From contig CM044317.1 of the NCBI GenBank assembly GCA_024291935.2, forward strand, positions 18,622,230 to 18,686,229: DNA of 64,000 nt. The letters run 5' to 3'. Shown piece by piece: positions 22,583 to 34,133 of this stretch (position 1 is the first letter of the stretch; every line of letters begins with the position of its first letter). The stretch comes from Okapia johnstoni (taxonomy: Eukaryota > Chordata > Mammalia > Artiodactyla > Giraffidae). Under the pieces are notes generated by a model. The model was not told the origin of the DNA, did no database searches, and worked only from the letters and a program-made list of their open reading frames with translations. A program made the position numbers and the translations under genes.

Positions 22583-23593
22583 CTAAAAAGAGAAAGGTAG
22601 TGTTCTATACTTGTTAAAAGAAATATTCCAAGATTATATGTAGAATTTAATATTTAATGCAATACTGATTAGATTATCTATTTACTCAGCAAATTTCAAT
22701 AGACTTAAATAGAAATGTATGTGATACATAAAGTTTTGTACTAAAAAGCCTTTATAGATCCTGCCAATTTGAGATTTCTTCAGTCTTCCTTCAGTTGCTT
22801 TCCAGATTTACAACAAGAAACAATGAAATCTCAAGGGAGAAAGTCAGCCATGTCTTCTAGAATTATTACTGTACTTGGCATTTGCTGCTATTTCAAGTAC
22901 ACGAAAGACTTTCTATAAAAGTCTTTTACTAAAAATGTTTTCTTTTAGTTAACCTCTAACAACACAATTGCTCAAGACATGAAAAAAAAAAGTGGGCTAA
23001 ATACATGAAGTTAGTAGTAGAAGAACAGGAAATGTAACAAGTAAAAGTCAGAAGTAGAAAAGAAAGCAATAGGTCAAGAAAATAGTTATGGGTATTCCTA
23101 AAGGTGTCTGAAGCTGACACAGAAGTAACTTCTCAATGGATAAGGCACACAGTCCATGCACTAATATGGTGAACACTGAATTAAACATTAGGCATGATTA
23201 TCTTAACAAAAGCTCCTATAGCAGTGGAAAAGATGCCCACAGGATGAAAAGAAGTGAGAATATGACACAGTGCATATATGACTTTTCTGAGCTTGTTCTG
23301 TGATCATCTCTAAATTGATCTCTTTCTCTGTTTCCTGTTAATTTTCACTTGAAATACTAAACCCAGTGGAGAGAAGAAAGACAGCGATGTGGTAAGCCTC
23401 GAAGTGGAAGACCTCAGTTCTGGAATCACATCAAGCCTGAGGTTTTCTTCCACAGCCTACAACAGAGACATAGAGTTATACAACAGTCAGTAGCAAAATC
23501 AGAAAATAGTTGTATGTTTAGTATTTTTCCTTTTTTCATCTATTTCTGATGTTCTGAAAGAAGAACTGTTTTAAGTGTGGCTGTATGCATTTA

Positions 23594-23805
23594 GGGTTTC
23601 CCAGGTGGCTCATTGGTAAAGAATCCACCTGCCTTTGGAGGAGATGCGGGAGACAGTTTCCATCCCTGAGTCAAGAAAATCCCCTGGAGGAGGAATTGGC
23701 AACTCACTCCAGTATTCTTGCCGGGAAACTCCCATGGATAGAGGAGCCTGGCAGGCTACAGTCCATGGGGTCACAAAGAGTAAGGCACAATGGAGCACAA
23801 CAACT
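23594..23805 (+). mobile_element. Bov-A/Bov-tA SINE with 10-bp target duplication
   Basis: Flanked by tatgcattta at 23584-23593 and 23806-23815. Confidence 0.95.
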
Positions 23806-24765
23806 TATGCATTTAATTAAAATATAGCTTTTAATTAAATTAAAATATACCAAGATTTTTCTCTCAAGCATCATGTGAATGCTGGTATTTGGAAAAATGA
23901 AAGCGGACAGGAAGGAAAGAGGGAGGGAGGAAAGTTGGAAAGTTCCTGGAATCAAAATCAACAGTTGGCACTGGAGTGGCATCAACAGCCTGTTGCGGAA
24001 ACTCAAGGAATGTAAGGGAATAACTGAAATAATGAAGCAGGTGGGAGAGAGGCAGACAAGGCTAGTAAAAAAAAAAAAGGAAAAAAATGAACTGACCATT
24101 TCTCCCTTACATCTAAGCCAGATATTTCTTTAATCTTTGTTCTTTTCTGGCAAGGATAAAACATGTTGTGCTAGAAAATTTTTGCCACCAGCTGTACTGG
24201 TTGTATCAACGTAGGCAGAAAGCAAATGTGAGGAAAATTACATGGTTAACAGTTGTTATTTTTATCTTAAAAATATGTAAATTATGGTCAGAAGTAGGAG
24301 GCAAGGAACAGGTAAATACTCCAATCTCTGTGGCTATTGTAGTTTTAGGATCCTGAGTACCGCTGAGACTTATGTGTTACTCTGCGGCTGAGACACAGTT
24401 CTTTAGTCCCATGCACTGAAGGATCAGCAGTACTTGAATTGGTAGCAGGAACACAGCAAGCACCATTATTAAGAGTACAAGCTGTGGTTCATGGGACCAA
24501 CCACTTAAAGCTTATTCACATGCTTCTTAGGGATGTCTTTAGTAAACTGGCACTAGGTATGTTCACTGTGGCTTTGTCTTCATTGTTCATTCAAGGACAG
24601 GCCTAATGTAAAAACCTCTAGAATGTGATGACCTGTTACTGGATGGATACAATTAGAAGATAATGAGGTACTGGAAAAGAAAAAGGAAGAAAATGAGAAA
24701 GCAAGGAAATGAACACACAAAAAAAGATAACAAAAAAGATAATTTAAGCTTTCTGGAATAGGAAA

Positions 24766-24766
24766 T

Positions 24767-24802
<36 letters not shown>
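24766..24802. repeat. (AC)n(AT)n microsatellite
   Basis: About 14 AC units followed by about 5 AT units. Confidence 0.95.
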
Positions 24803-24803
<1 letters not shown>

Positions 24804-25684
24804 AACCACAGCACTCCAATTCTCTATCATCTTTCATTAAAAGCTGCAAGTGTAAATTAGCTACAGAAAGGCCATATGTTTGAATCAACATAAACAAACT
24901 GAGCTATTCTGTTAGGCCATAATTTTTTAATTTTGAGTTTTGTTTTGTCATTCTCTGGGTGATGGCCCAGTAGGACACCATCTTTGAATTGGCTGAGTTC
25001 CTTTGTGGTCTTGCCCATTTCTTCTCTCGCCATGTTGGTCTCTCTTCCATTCAGACATGGTGTTCACAGAAGGAGTGTAGATGAAGACAAAGAGAAATGA
25101 TTCAAGGAATAAAAACTTAGACGGATTATACGGAATTCAGAAATAAAAGACAAGAATAAGAACCAGTGGGAACAGACTCCTTAGCACATTCTCAGCCTGT
25201 GTGAACCTGTGTATTTCCGAGCACAGCTGCCATTCACCGGCTACACGATGATACTGACAGGAGCCGGCCCAGGCAGACGTCCTCCTCCTACAGCAATTTC
25301 AAATGGGATTCAGTCAATTCAAAGACGGCGTCCTCCTGGGCACCACACAATGGTCCCCATGTTCGAAATTCACACCAGTGGGTTAGCATATATGCTATTT
25401 AACTTTCTGTATGATTTGCTCCAAACCACTTTTCTATCACAGTTATAATCATAGTGCCATCACCCAAAGAATGGCCTTTATTTATCTGGTCAGTGTAGAT
25501 GTGAAAACCAAACTAATCAGAGTCTGAGATGTGCAGAAGTCATCCTTTCAGACATAAAATTAGATGAAGGCTTTAAGTGTAATGTTGGATTGCTTTCTTG
25601 ATATATCTCTTGCATTACAAATAGAACTATTAGAACTTCATAGAGAGAAATGTTGATTAGATTTTTGGACAATATGAACCATAC

Positions 25685-25859
25685 CTTTAGCTTCATCTGT
25701 TATAACAGCTTCTTTTTTTTGACGAAAGAGTTTCCAGGGAGGTACAGGAGGTGGTTTTGGCGGTGCTATAAGGGGGCAGGATCTAGTTCTTGTGACAAGT
25801 ACAGGATGGCTACAGATATGGGAAAGCCCATATTCTCTAAGCTTCTCAGCAGAATCAGC
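25685..25859 (-). CDS. ADGB: ADGB exon e6: His-containing segment and proline-rich linker
   Basis: This 175-nt exon follows acceptor CTTTTTAG in phase 0, starts ADSAEKLREYGLSHICSHPV, continues LVTRTRSCPLIAPPKPPPVP and PWKLFRQKKEAVITDEAK, and ends in one base before donor GTATGG. The YGLSHICSHPVLV stretch sits where classical calpains place their catalytic-His strand (G-H-A-Y), but the motif is not conserved, so activity cannot be read from it. The PPKPPPVPPW run is a short polyproline segment that could bind SH3/WW-type domains (inference). The polyproline and KxxRQKKE block agree closely with human androglobin from memory. Confidence 0.95.
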
Positions 25860-26000
25860 CTAAAAAGTGGAAGGCAGAGTTAAAAGGATTCTTGTATTTG
25901 CTTTATGCATTTAAGATAACGCTTTTCATCATTATAGAAATAATATCACCACTAGAGAGATATAGTGGTAATATTTCTACATCCTTTAGTGTAAGCACTA

Positions 26001-26210
26001 GGGCTTTCCTGGTGGCTCAGATGGTAGAGAATCTGCCTGCAATGCAGGAGATACAGCTTCGAGCCCTGGGTCAGGAAGGTGCCCTGGAGAAGGAAATGGA
26101 AATCCACTCCAGAATTCTTGCCTGGACAATCCCATGGACAGAGGAGCCTGGAGGGCTACAGTCCGTGGGGTTGCAGAGTCAGACACGACTAAGTTACCAA
26201 CACACACATA
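26001..26210 (+). mobile_element. Bov-A/Bov-tA SINE with 14-bp target duplication
   Basis: Flanked by tagtgtaagcacta (25987-26000) and tagtgtaagcgcta (26211-26224), one mismatch. Confidence 0.95.
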
Positions 26211-26402
26211 TAGTGTAAGCGCTATTACTCTCTGTATTTCTTTCGATCTTTTAGGGTATCTGGGGCTCCCTTTCTTTATTTACAAAATGAGGGACTAGAA
26301 CGAGAAGTTACTTTTCAATTCTAAGAGTTTAAGATTCTATGACATTGCAGAAGTCTCGGAATATCAGTTTTGGTCCAAAATTAATCAACTATTACTTTTG
26401 TT

Positions 26403-26612
26403 GGGCCTCCCTGGAGTCTCAGATGATAAAGAATCTGGCTGCAATGTAGGAGATCCAGGTTCAATCCCTGGGTTGGGAAGATCCCCTGGAGAAGGGAATG
26501 GCTACCCATTCTAGTATTCTTGCCTGGAAAATTCTATGGACAGAGGAGCCTGGTGGGCTGCAGTCCATATGGGGTCACAAAGAGTTGCACACAACTGAGC
26601 GACTAACACTTT
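26403..26612 (+). mobile_element. Bov-A/Bov-tA SINE
   Basis: From gggcctccctggagtctcag to gagcgactaacactttcttt. Confidence 0.94.
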
Positions 26613-27412
26613 CTTTAAAGGTTAAAGATTTGATACAAGTACTTAACATATAAAGTCTTTGTCAGTTTTTTTTTTTTTTTAAGCACCAGCAATTGCTCGA
26701 TAGTTTTCAAAAAACCCCACTGCCCTTAGTAAGCAGTTGCCCTGAGGGTAAGCAGTTGCTTTGTCTACAGTTTATGTCCTCAAGCTTCCCTATACAAAAT
26801 CCCCATGATCACTCCTGACAAAGGAGGCATTCACAGAAGGGCAGATGGTCCAGGCAAATCCAAATCAAGTCATTGGAAGAAATTCAAGTCATTATAGAAA
26901 TTCATGTACTGACTGATGGCTGAAAGATGCCATAAGAAATCAAAAGGTATGTGAAGGTTAAAGTAACATACCCTGTAGTCATATTCTGATATTCATGGTC
27001 TAAACGCTGAAACATTTAAAGTAAAATAAAACATTAACTACATTAAAGTCAGTTTTGCCAATAACTATTTTTCTTCCTAATGATTTTCTATCATTGATTT
27101 CTATGCAAATAGCAATGTTTGAAAATGAAAATTTACAAAATAGTCATTTGAATTAGGATCAGAACTCACCTGTTAGCCAATTGGAAATTATTGCCTCAGC
27201 TAGAATATGTGTTATTAAGTTCAGTAGAGTCATTTAAAAGCATTATAAATATATGGAATAAAGAGAAAAGTCGCTTCAATGTTTTAAAATTTTTCTTTTA
27301 AAAAGCGCTAATTTAAGGAGAGGAAATTGTCATGTCCCTTTTATCCCATCTATATGTTGGCAATTCATTGAAAAAATTCAGAAACCTCTGAAATTATGCT
27401 TTAATAATTCAA

Positions 27413-27608
27413 GGTCAACTCTTTGCGACCCTTTGGACTGTAGCCTGCCGGGCTCCTCTGTCCATTGAATTTCCCAGGCAAGAATATTGGAGTGGGTTGC
27501 CATTTTCCCCCTCCAGGGGGTCTTCCTGACCCAGGCATCGAACTGGCATCTCTTGTATCTCCTGCATTGCAGGCAGATTCTTTACCCACTGAGCCACTGG
27601 GGAAGCCC
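27413..27608 (-). mobile_element. Bov-A/Bov-tA SINE, tail shortened
   Basis: Starts directly at gtcaactctttgcgaccc, so the tail end is missing. Head ends ccactggggaagccctaa. Confidence 0.92.
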
Positions 27609-28322
27609 TAAGTAGTATTTATAAGTTGAGTAATTTCTGGATAGTTCACACATTTGCTCTACATCTCTCAGTTCCTTCTTATAATTGCAACCAAAACTGT
27701 GGTCCGTTTGCTTTCTCTTTTGAACAGTGGGACACTAGAAAACAAAACTATTCAAGGCATTCAGAAAATGTAAGATATAATATTAAATAAGTATGGTATT
27801 TTCATCTATTGTATTATTTAAATAATTCACAAAAGTATTAGCTTGATGTAAAGTATGGAAGCCAGTTTCTCATACTTCATTTTATTTCTGACATACTGCA
27901 CAATAGTTCTGAATAAGGTAAAGTAATGCTTAATAATTGTCATAGTTTGATATTGAGAAACTTTGTTAAGGGTCCCAAATTTCCTTATATTAGAATTAGG
28001 GACAGAGAGTAATTTAAAATAGTGAAACATTCTAGTGAAATATGTAATAGGCCTCTTCAGGAAATATTTTTGAATAATTCATGTTTTTAAATTTTTTGCT
28101 ATGTACTCCATTTAATAAAATTCCATTAGAAAGAATTTTCTTCTGTAGATTTATCTTCGAAACATGATATCATCTTTATATTCTGATTTTTACCAAGAGA
28201 CCCTACTTATCCTAATAGCTAATGTAAAAGAATCAGCAGGAGACTGTAATGTTGGAGGCAGTTCATTACAGCTTGGAAGCTCATTTCATTACTATTACAG
28301 ACACTGGGCCAATTCCTGAACC

Positions 28323-28520
28323 ACTGGACCCTGTAAGACATTTCAACCCTCACAGGGAGGATTTATAACACTCTGCATAAGGTAGGGTAATATGTGACAT
28401 TGTTTCTTGCTCGCATTTCTTTAACTGGACCCTGTAAGACATTTTTCAAATCCTCGACAGGGAGGTGATTTATAAACATCTGTCATAAAGGTAGGGTTAT
28501 ATGTGACTTGTTGTTCTTTT
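28323..28520. repeat. 111-bp imperfect tandem duplication
   Basis: actggaccctgtaagacatt occurs at 28323 and 28434, and both copies continue through a cagggagg, atttata, aggtaggg and atatgtgac series. The second copy differs mostly by inserted single bases. The second unit's end is not sharp. Confidence 0.85.
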
Positions 28521-28807
28521 CCAAGTTTTGCTTTGTTTTCTTGCATTCTTTACCAGTTCCTCACATAAAGGTAAAGTAACCTGCCAGGCTCCCTCCCACA
28601 CCTCAGACTGCCTCTAAAGCTTCTCCTTTTGTAATCTGTTCAAACTCTAGTAGTCCCTCGAACCCAGTGGGTTATCCTTCAACTCCAAACTTTCCAACAT
28701 AAGTTTCCTTCTGCTTCACGCATTATGTTTTTTCCTATTTTTCAGGCTAACTTTAAAGCCTGCTTAAACAATTTTCTTTTTTTTTCTTTTGGGAAGACTT
28801 TCCTCAC

Positions 28808-29194
28808 TTCAGTTCAGTCGCTCAGTCGTGTCCAACTCTGCAACCCCATAGAATGCAGCACATCAGGCTTCCCTGTCCTTCACCAACTTCAGGAGCTTGC
28901 TCAAACCCATGTCCATAGAGTCTGTGACATCATCCAGCCATCTCATCCTCTGTTGTCCCCTTCTCCTCCTGCCTTCAATCTTTCCCAGCAAAGTATCCTT
29001 ATACTTTGCATCAGGTGGCCAAAGTAATGGAGTGTCAGCTTCAGCATCAGTCCTTCCAATGAATATTCAGGACTGATTTCCTTTAGGACTGACTGGTTTG
29101 ATCTCATTGCAGTCTTCTCCAACACCACAGTTCAAAACCATCAATTCTTTGGTGCTCAGCTTTCTTTATGATCCAACTCTCACATCCATACATG
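28808..29194 (-). mobile_element. BovB LINE (outer copy), 3' part
   Basis: Antisense BovB 3' end up to cacatccatacatg, where it is broken by a second BovB. It resumes at 30776. Confidence 0.93.
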
Positions 29195-30769
29195 TTCAGT
29201 TCAGTTCATTTCAGTCTCTCAGTTGTGTCCGACTCTTTGCGACTGCATGAACCACAGCACATCAGGCCTCCCTGTCTATCACCAACTCCCGGAGTCCACC
29301 CAAAACCATGTCCATCGAGTTGATGATGCCATCCAGCCATCTCATCCTCTGTTGTCCTCTTCTCCTCCTGCCCTCAATCTTTCCCAGCAGCAGGGTCTTT
29401 TCCCATGAGTCACCTCTTCGCATCAGGTGGCCAAAGGATTGGAGTTTCAGCTTCAACATCAGTCCTTCCAATGAATACCCAGGACTGATCTCCTTTAGGA
29501 TGGACTGGTTGGATCTCCTTGCACTCCAAGGGACTCTCAAGAGTCTTCTCCAACACCACAGCTCAAAGGCATCAATTCTTCTGCGCTCAGCTTTCTTTAC
29601 AGCCCAATTCTCACATCCATACATGACCACTGGAAAAACCATAGCCTTGACTAGACGGACCTTTGTTGACAAAGTGCATTACTTACTGCTTTTTAGTATG
29701 CTGTCTAGGTTGGTCATAACTTTCCTTCCAAGGAGTAAGCGGCTTTTAATTTCATGGCTGCAATCACCATCTGCAGTGATTTTGGAGCCCAGAAAAGTAA
29801 AGTCAGCCACTGTCCCCATCTATCTGCCATGAAGTGATGGGACCAGTTGCCATGATCTTAGTTTTCTGAATGTTGAGCTTTAAGCCAACATTTTCACCCT
29901 CCTCTTTCACTTTCATCAAGAGGCTCTTTAGTTCTTCTTCACTTTCTGTCATAAGGGTGGTGTTGTCTGCATATCTGAGGTTATTGATATTTCTCCTGGC
30001 AACCTTGATTCCAGCTTGTGCTTTCTCTAGCCCAGCATTTCTCATGATGTACTCTGCATAGAAGTTAAATAAGCTGGGTGACAATATACAGCCTTGACGT
30101 ACTCCTTTTCCTATTTGGAACCAGTCTGTTGTTCCACATCCAGTTCTAACTGTTGCTTCCTGACCTGAATACAGGTTTCCCAAGAGGCAGGTCAGGTGGT
30201 CTGGTATGTCCATCTCTTTCAGAATTTTCCACAGTTTATTGTGATCCATGCAGTCAAAGGCTTTGGCATACTCAATAAAGCAGAAATAGATGTTTTTCTG
30301 GAACTCTCTTGTTTTTTTGATGATCCAGCAGATGTTGGCAATTTGATCTCTGGTTCCTCTGCCTTTTCTAAAACCAGCTTGAACATCTGGAAGTTCACGG
30401 TTCATGTACTGCTGAAGGCTGGCTTGGAGAATTTTAAGCATTACTTTACTAGCGTGTGAGATGAGTGCAATTGTGCAATAGTTTGAGCATTCTTTGGCAT
30501 TGCCTTTCTTTGGGATTGGAATGAAAACTGACCTTTTCCAGCTCTGTGGCCACTGCTGAGTTTTCCATATTTGCTGGCATATTGAGTGCAGAACTTTCAC
30601 AGCGTAATCTTTCAGGATTTGAAATAGCTCAACTTGAATTCCATCACCTCCATTAGCTTTGTTCATAGTGATGCTTCCTAAGGCCCATTTGACTTCACAT
30701 TCTAGGATGTCTGGCTCTAGGTGAGTGATCACACCATTGTGATTATCTGGGTTGTGAAGACCTTTTCTG
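29195..30769 (-). mobile_element. BovB LINE (inner copy) with RT reading frame
   Basis: A 1.57-kb 5'-truncated RTE-type LINE. The minus-strand frame 29803-30774 (323 aa) holds the reverse-transcriptase domain: FRKGRGTRDQIAN, box A with IEYAKAFDCMDH, box B with GVRQGCILSPSLFN, and box C reading RYADNTTLM instead of YADD. A second frame, 29262-29672 (136 aa), carries the C-terminal region including VMYGCENW and [14 protein letters not shown]. The endonuclease domain is absent through truncation. It cannot be an active element because it lacks the 5' half, and the second catalytic Asp of box C is changed. Confidence 0.95.
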
Positions 30770-30775
30770 TACATG

Positions 30776-30930
30776 ACTACTTGGAAAAATTATAGCTTTG
30801 ACTAGGTGAACCTTTGTCAACAAAGCAATGTCTCCAGTTTTTAATATGTTGCCTATGTTTGTCATAGCTTTTCTTCCAAAGAGCAATCATTTTATAATTT
30901 CATGGCTGCAGTCACCATCTGCAGTGATTT
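30776..30930 (-). mobile_element. BovB LINE (outer copy), interrupted 5' part
   Basis: Text continues exactly where 29194 stopped (actacttggaaaaattatag) and ends near ctgcagtgatttccc. It is more diverged than the inner copy, as expected for the older host element. Confidence 0.85.
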
Positions 30931-32739
30931 CCCTAGTCACCCACTAGACAGAAAGATGTGTCTCTGCTATGTGTTCTGTATACATTTTTTTCACTCCTTC
31001 ATTGATTTATTTGGTTACTTATTCAATGCACTTTATTTAAATGCTACATCTACCATATTCCAAGCAACTTCTATTATGGCAATATTCTAACTCTATTACT
31101 GTTTGCTTGTCTGCTTTTCTCATTGACTCTAAACTTCGTGGGGAGAGTACTTATTAGTCATGCTCAACATGGTGTCTTCCTCAGATTCCAGGTAGTTGTT
31201 TAGCAAAGAATAATTAATTAACATCTGTTGAATTAATGAATAAACATGTGCTTTTTTTTGGCCTTTTAAATTAAAATTTTTTTGTTTACCAGTTTTTCAG
31301 TAGAACAGACAAAAGTTCAAGTGAACTTTTCTGTGCCTTCTTTTTTCGTGTAATGAAGATGTAAATCTTATCTTTTTGTTTTTCAATTTTATAAAGTATT
31401 TAAGTACTTCCTATGGAACACTCCACAAAGCATGGCTCATGGGCTTTTGTAGTCCACAGTATTAGAGGGTTTAATTTCTCTGGAATAGCTAAGGCAATGG
31501 CCAATGTCAGGGAGTAAGATTAAGAAAAAATAAAATCAGGGCTGATGTAGCCATCCTAAAAAGAGACTTAAGCTGAGGGGCCCCTGAGAAGCACACTTGG
31601 ATTTAACCATGGCTAAACTTGAATAACTTTTAATTAAAAACAGAGGAACTGCCCTTTTCTCTACGTTCATAATAGCATATTATGTCCAATTGTCTTGACA
31701 ATATTACCCTTGTTACATTGCAGACTTTTGCAGTAAGGAATGTTTCCTATCTAAAAAAGAGGAGAAGGTGGAGGCAAGAGAAAGGAAAGAAAAGGAAGAA
31801 GAAATGATAACATCTATGCTCTTTGGTCAAATCATCCAGAAGACAAATGTAAGTGCAATAATCATACAATTGGTGTATTTACATTTCAACCAAATTTCCA
31901 TTCAATTTTTTAACAGTAAGCTGTTTCTAATTAATAAAATGATTATATCACTGTCTTCTTATACTTTAATGTAATGATTTCAGACACATGGAATTCTAGC
32001 AATAAAGTGCTGGACGTCTGAAGTCCCCCTAGAGCGTTAGGGATCAATACAAATGCAATAGGGTGTTTGTCTAAGTAGATCGAAGAGTGATCTGGTGAGC
32101 TTTACTCTTTAAAAGGGAAGGAGAGAAGAATGATTTTTTATGTCCAAAACTCAAAGATAACATAAAAATTATGGCAAATCCATACATCTCATGTAACTAT
32201 TAAATGTTATGTTGTCAAATGTTTAACATCACAGGAAAATGTTAATGATACAGTGTCACGTGAAAAAACTCATTTCCAAACAGTAAGTAAAATAGAATTT
32301 CCCTGAGTAAAAAATTTATATACATATACATGTAGAAAATATGCAGAGAAGAAAAAAAAAAGCAAAGTATATATGCCAAAATGTTAATGGTGTCTATGAC
32401 TAGGCATTTATATTACAAATATTTAAATTTTATTCCCTTTGTCCATATTTTCTAAAAGTTGTTAACTGTCTAAGAAAAAAGCAGTTAACATTTTTGTGTG
32501 TATTATTTTAAGGCATTCATGGCAGTGGTTTACTAGATATGAATTCATTTGATGTGTCTTAGGTTAATAAAATAGATATGAACTGTTTATAGAAAGGTGA
32601 TGTATTATTACTTAGAAATGATTTACACAATTCTCACTGAAATACATAATTTGATGCCCTTTGTTTACAATGAAAAGAATTGATAAACTATATGAAACTA
32701 CATCTTTTTTTTTTAAGATTAAACTATTGCAATCATCTG

Positions 32740-32948
32740 GGCTTCCATGGTAGCTCAGCTGGTAAAGAATCTGCCTGCAATGTGGGAGACCTGATTGGAT
32801 CTCTGGGTTGGGAAGATCCCCCGGAAGAGGCCATGGCAACCCACTCCAGTATTCTTGCCTGGAAAAGCCCCATGGACAGAGAAGCCTGGTGGGCTACAGT
32901 CCATGGGTTTGGTTGCAGAGTGGGACACAACTGAGGGACTAAGCACAG
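32740..32948 (+). mobile_element. Bov-A/Bov-tA SINE
   Basis: Head gggcttccatggtagctcag. Tail gggacacaactgagggacta. Confidence 0.94.
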
Positions 32949-33087
32949 AACAGCACTAAGAAAACTTTGCCTGTACTGAGTCCTTGTACCTAAATGTTTA
33001 ATTACAGAGACAACAAGACTTAAATTCAAGAATAGAATTTTAATTGAATTCTGGTATATTTTCTACTTTGGTTGTTGCAAAAGGGTG

Positions 33088-33965
33088 TTGACAAACTTTG
33101 GAAAATTCTTAAAGAGATGGGAGTACCAGACCACCTTACCTGTCTCCAGAGAAATCTGTGTATAGGTCAAGAAGCAACAGTTAGAATTGGACATGGAACA
33201 ATAGACTGGTTCAAAATTGGGAAAAGAGTAGACAAGGCTGTCTACTGTCACCTGGCTTATTTAACTTATATGAAAGTACATCATGCAAAATGCCAGGCTG
33301 GATGAATCACAAGCTGAAACCAAGATTGCTGGGAGAAATTTCAACAACCTCATATATGCAGATGATAATACTCTAATGGCAGAAAATGAAGAGGGGCTTC
33401 TTGATGAGGGTGAAAGAGGAGAGTGAAAAATCTGACTTGAATCTCAACATTTACAACTAAAGATCATGGCATCTGATCCCATCACTTCATGACAAATAGA
33501 ATGGGAAAAAGTGGGAGCAGTGACAGATTTCCCTTTTTTGGGCACCAAAATCACTGCAAACTGTGACTGTAGCCATGAAATTAAAAGACACTTGCTCTGT
33601 GGAAAGAAAACTATGACAAACCTGGACAGTGTATTAAAAAGCAGAGACATCACTTTGCTGACAAAAGTGCATTATAGTCAAAACTATGGTTTTTCCTGTA
33701 ATCATGTATGAATGTGAGAGGTGGACCATAAGGAAGGCTGAGTGCTGAAGAATTGATGCTTTTGGATTGTGGAGCTGGAGAAGACTCTTGAGAGTCCCAT
33801 GGACAGCAAGGAGATCAAACCAGTCAATCTTAAAGGAAATCAACCTTGAAAATTCACTGGAAGGACTGATGCTGAAGTTGAAGCTCTAATACTTTGGCCA
33901 CCTAATGTGAAAAGCCAACTCACTGCAAAGACCCTGATGCTGGGAAACACTGAAGGACAACACTT
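33088..33965 (+). mobile_element. Degenerate BovB LINE fragment
   Basis: Starts within the RT domain (LWKILKEMGVPDHLTCL at 33099-33149) and runs to the 3' region. Box C is recognisable only at nucleotide level (atatgcagatgataata) and the frame is broken several times. The 3' end is incomplete and stops near tgatgctgggaaacactgaa. Confidence 0.92.
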
Positions 33966-34038
33966 TACTGCAACAAATGACCACATACACACACAAACAC
34001 CATAAATTATACTGAGTTTCTTGGCCTTGAGTGCTTAC

Positions 34039-34133
34039 CATCTTCTCTAATAAAAATATCTTCTTTTCAAACAAATAGAGAGGTGTAAAGGTTGCATATA
34101 CAACCATCTGAGGGGACTGTATTGCTGAAGAAC
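34039..34133 (-). CDS. ADGB: ADGB exon e5: VVYATFTPLYLFEKK segment
   Basis: This 95-nt exon follows acceptor TTTACAG, with the split Cys codon completed by GT, and precedes donor GTAAGC directly after an ATG codon. It reads SSAIQSPQMVVYATFTPLYL then FEKKIFLLEKM. This hydrophobic strand-rich piece returns to folded protein after the e3-e4 linker. It may contribute to the continuation of the calpain-like core, but I cannot assign a catalytic residue here. Confidence 0.94.

Larger units (their letters stand above)
22583..25684 (-). other. ADGB: ADGB intron e6-e7
   Basis: A 3.1-kb intron with one SINE (23594-23805) and a short (AC)n(AT)n tract (24766-24802). A purine-rich stretch spans 23890-24090. 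The GC-richer patch at 25205-25400 carries a short plus-strand reading frame without splice context or family resemblance. Confidence 0.8.
25860..34038 (-). other. ADGB: ADGB intron e5-e6
   Basis: An 8.2-kb intron containing SINEs at 26001, 26403, 27413 and 32740, the nested BovB pair (28808-30930), a degenerate plus-strand BovB (33088-33965) and a 111-bp tandem duplication (28323-28520). 30940-32700 is A+T-rich sequence with no repeat I can name. Confidence 0.8.

Noticed and set aside
25209..25448. 79-aa plus-strand frame in a GC-richer patch
   Set aside because: No splice sites, no family resemblance, and opposite strand to the only gene present.
29803..30774. 323-aa minus-strand reading frame as a host gene
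   Set aside because: It is the reverse-transcriptase region of a truncated BovB LINE, with altered box C and no 5' half.
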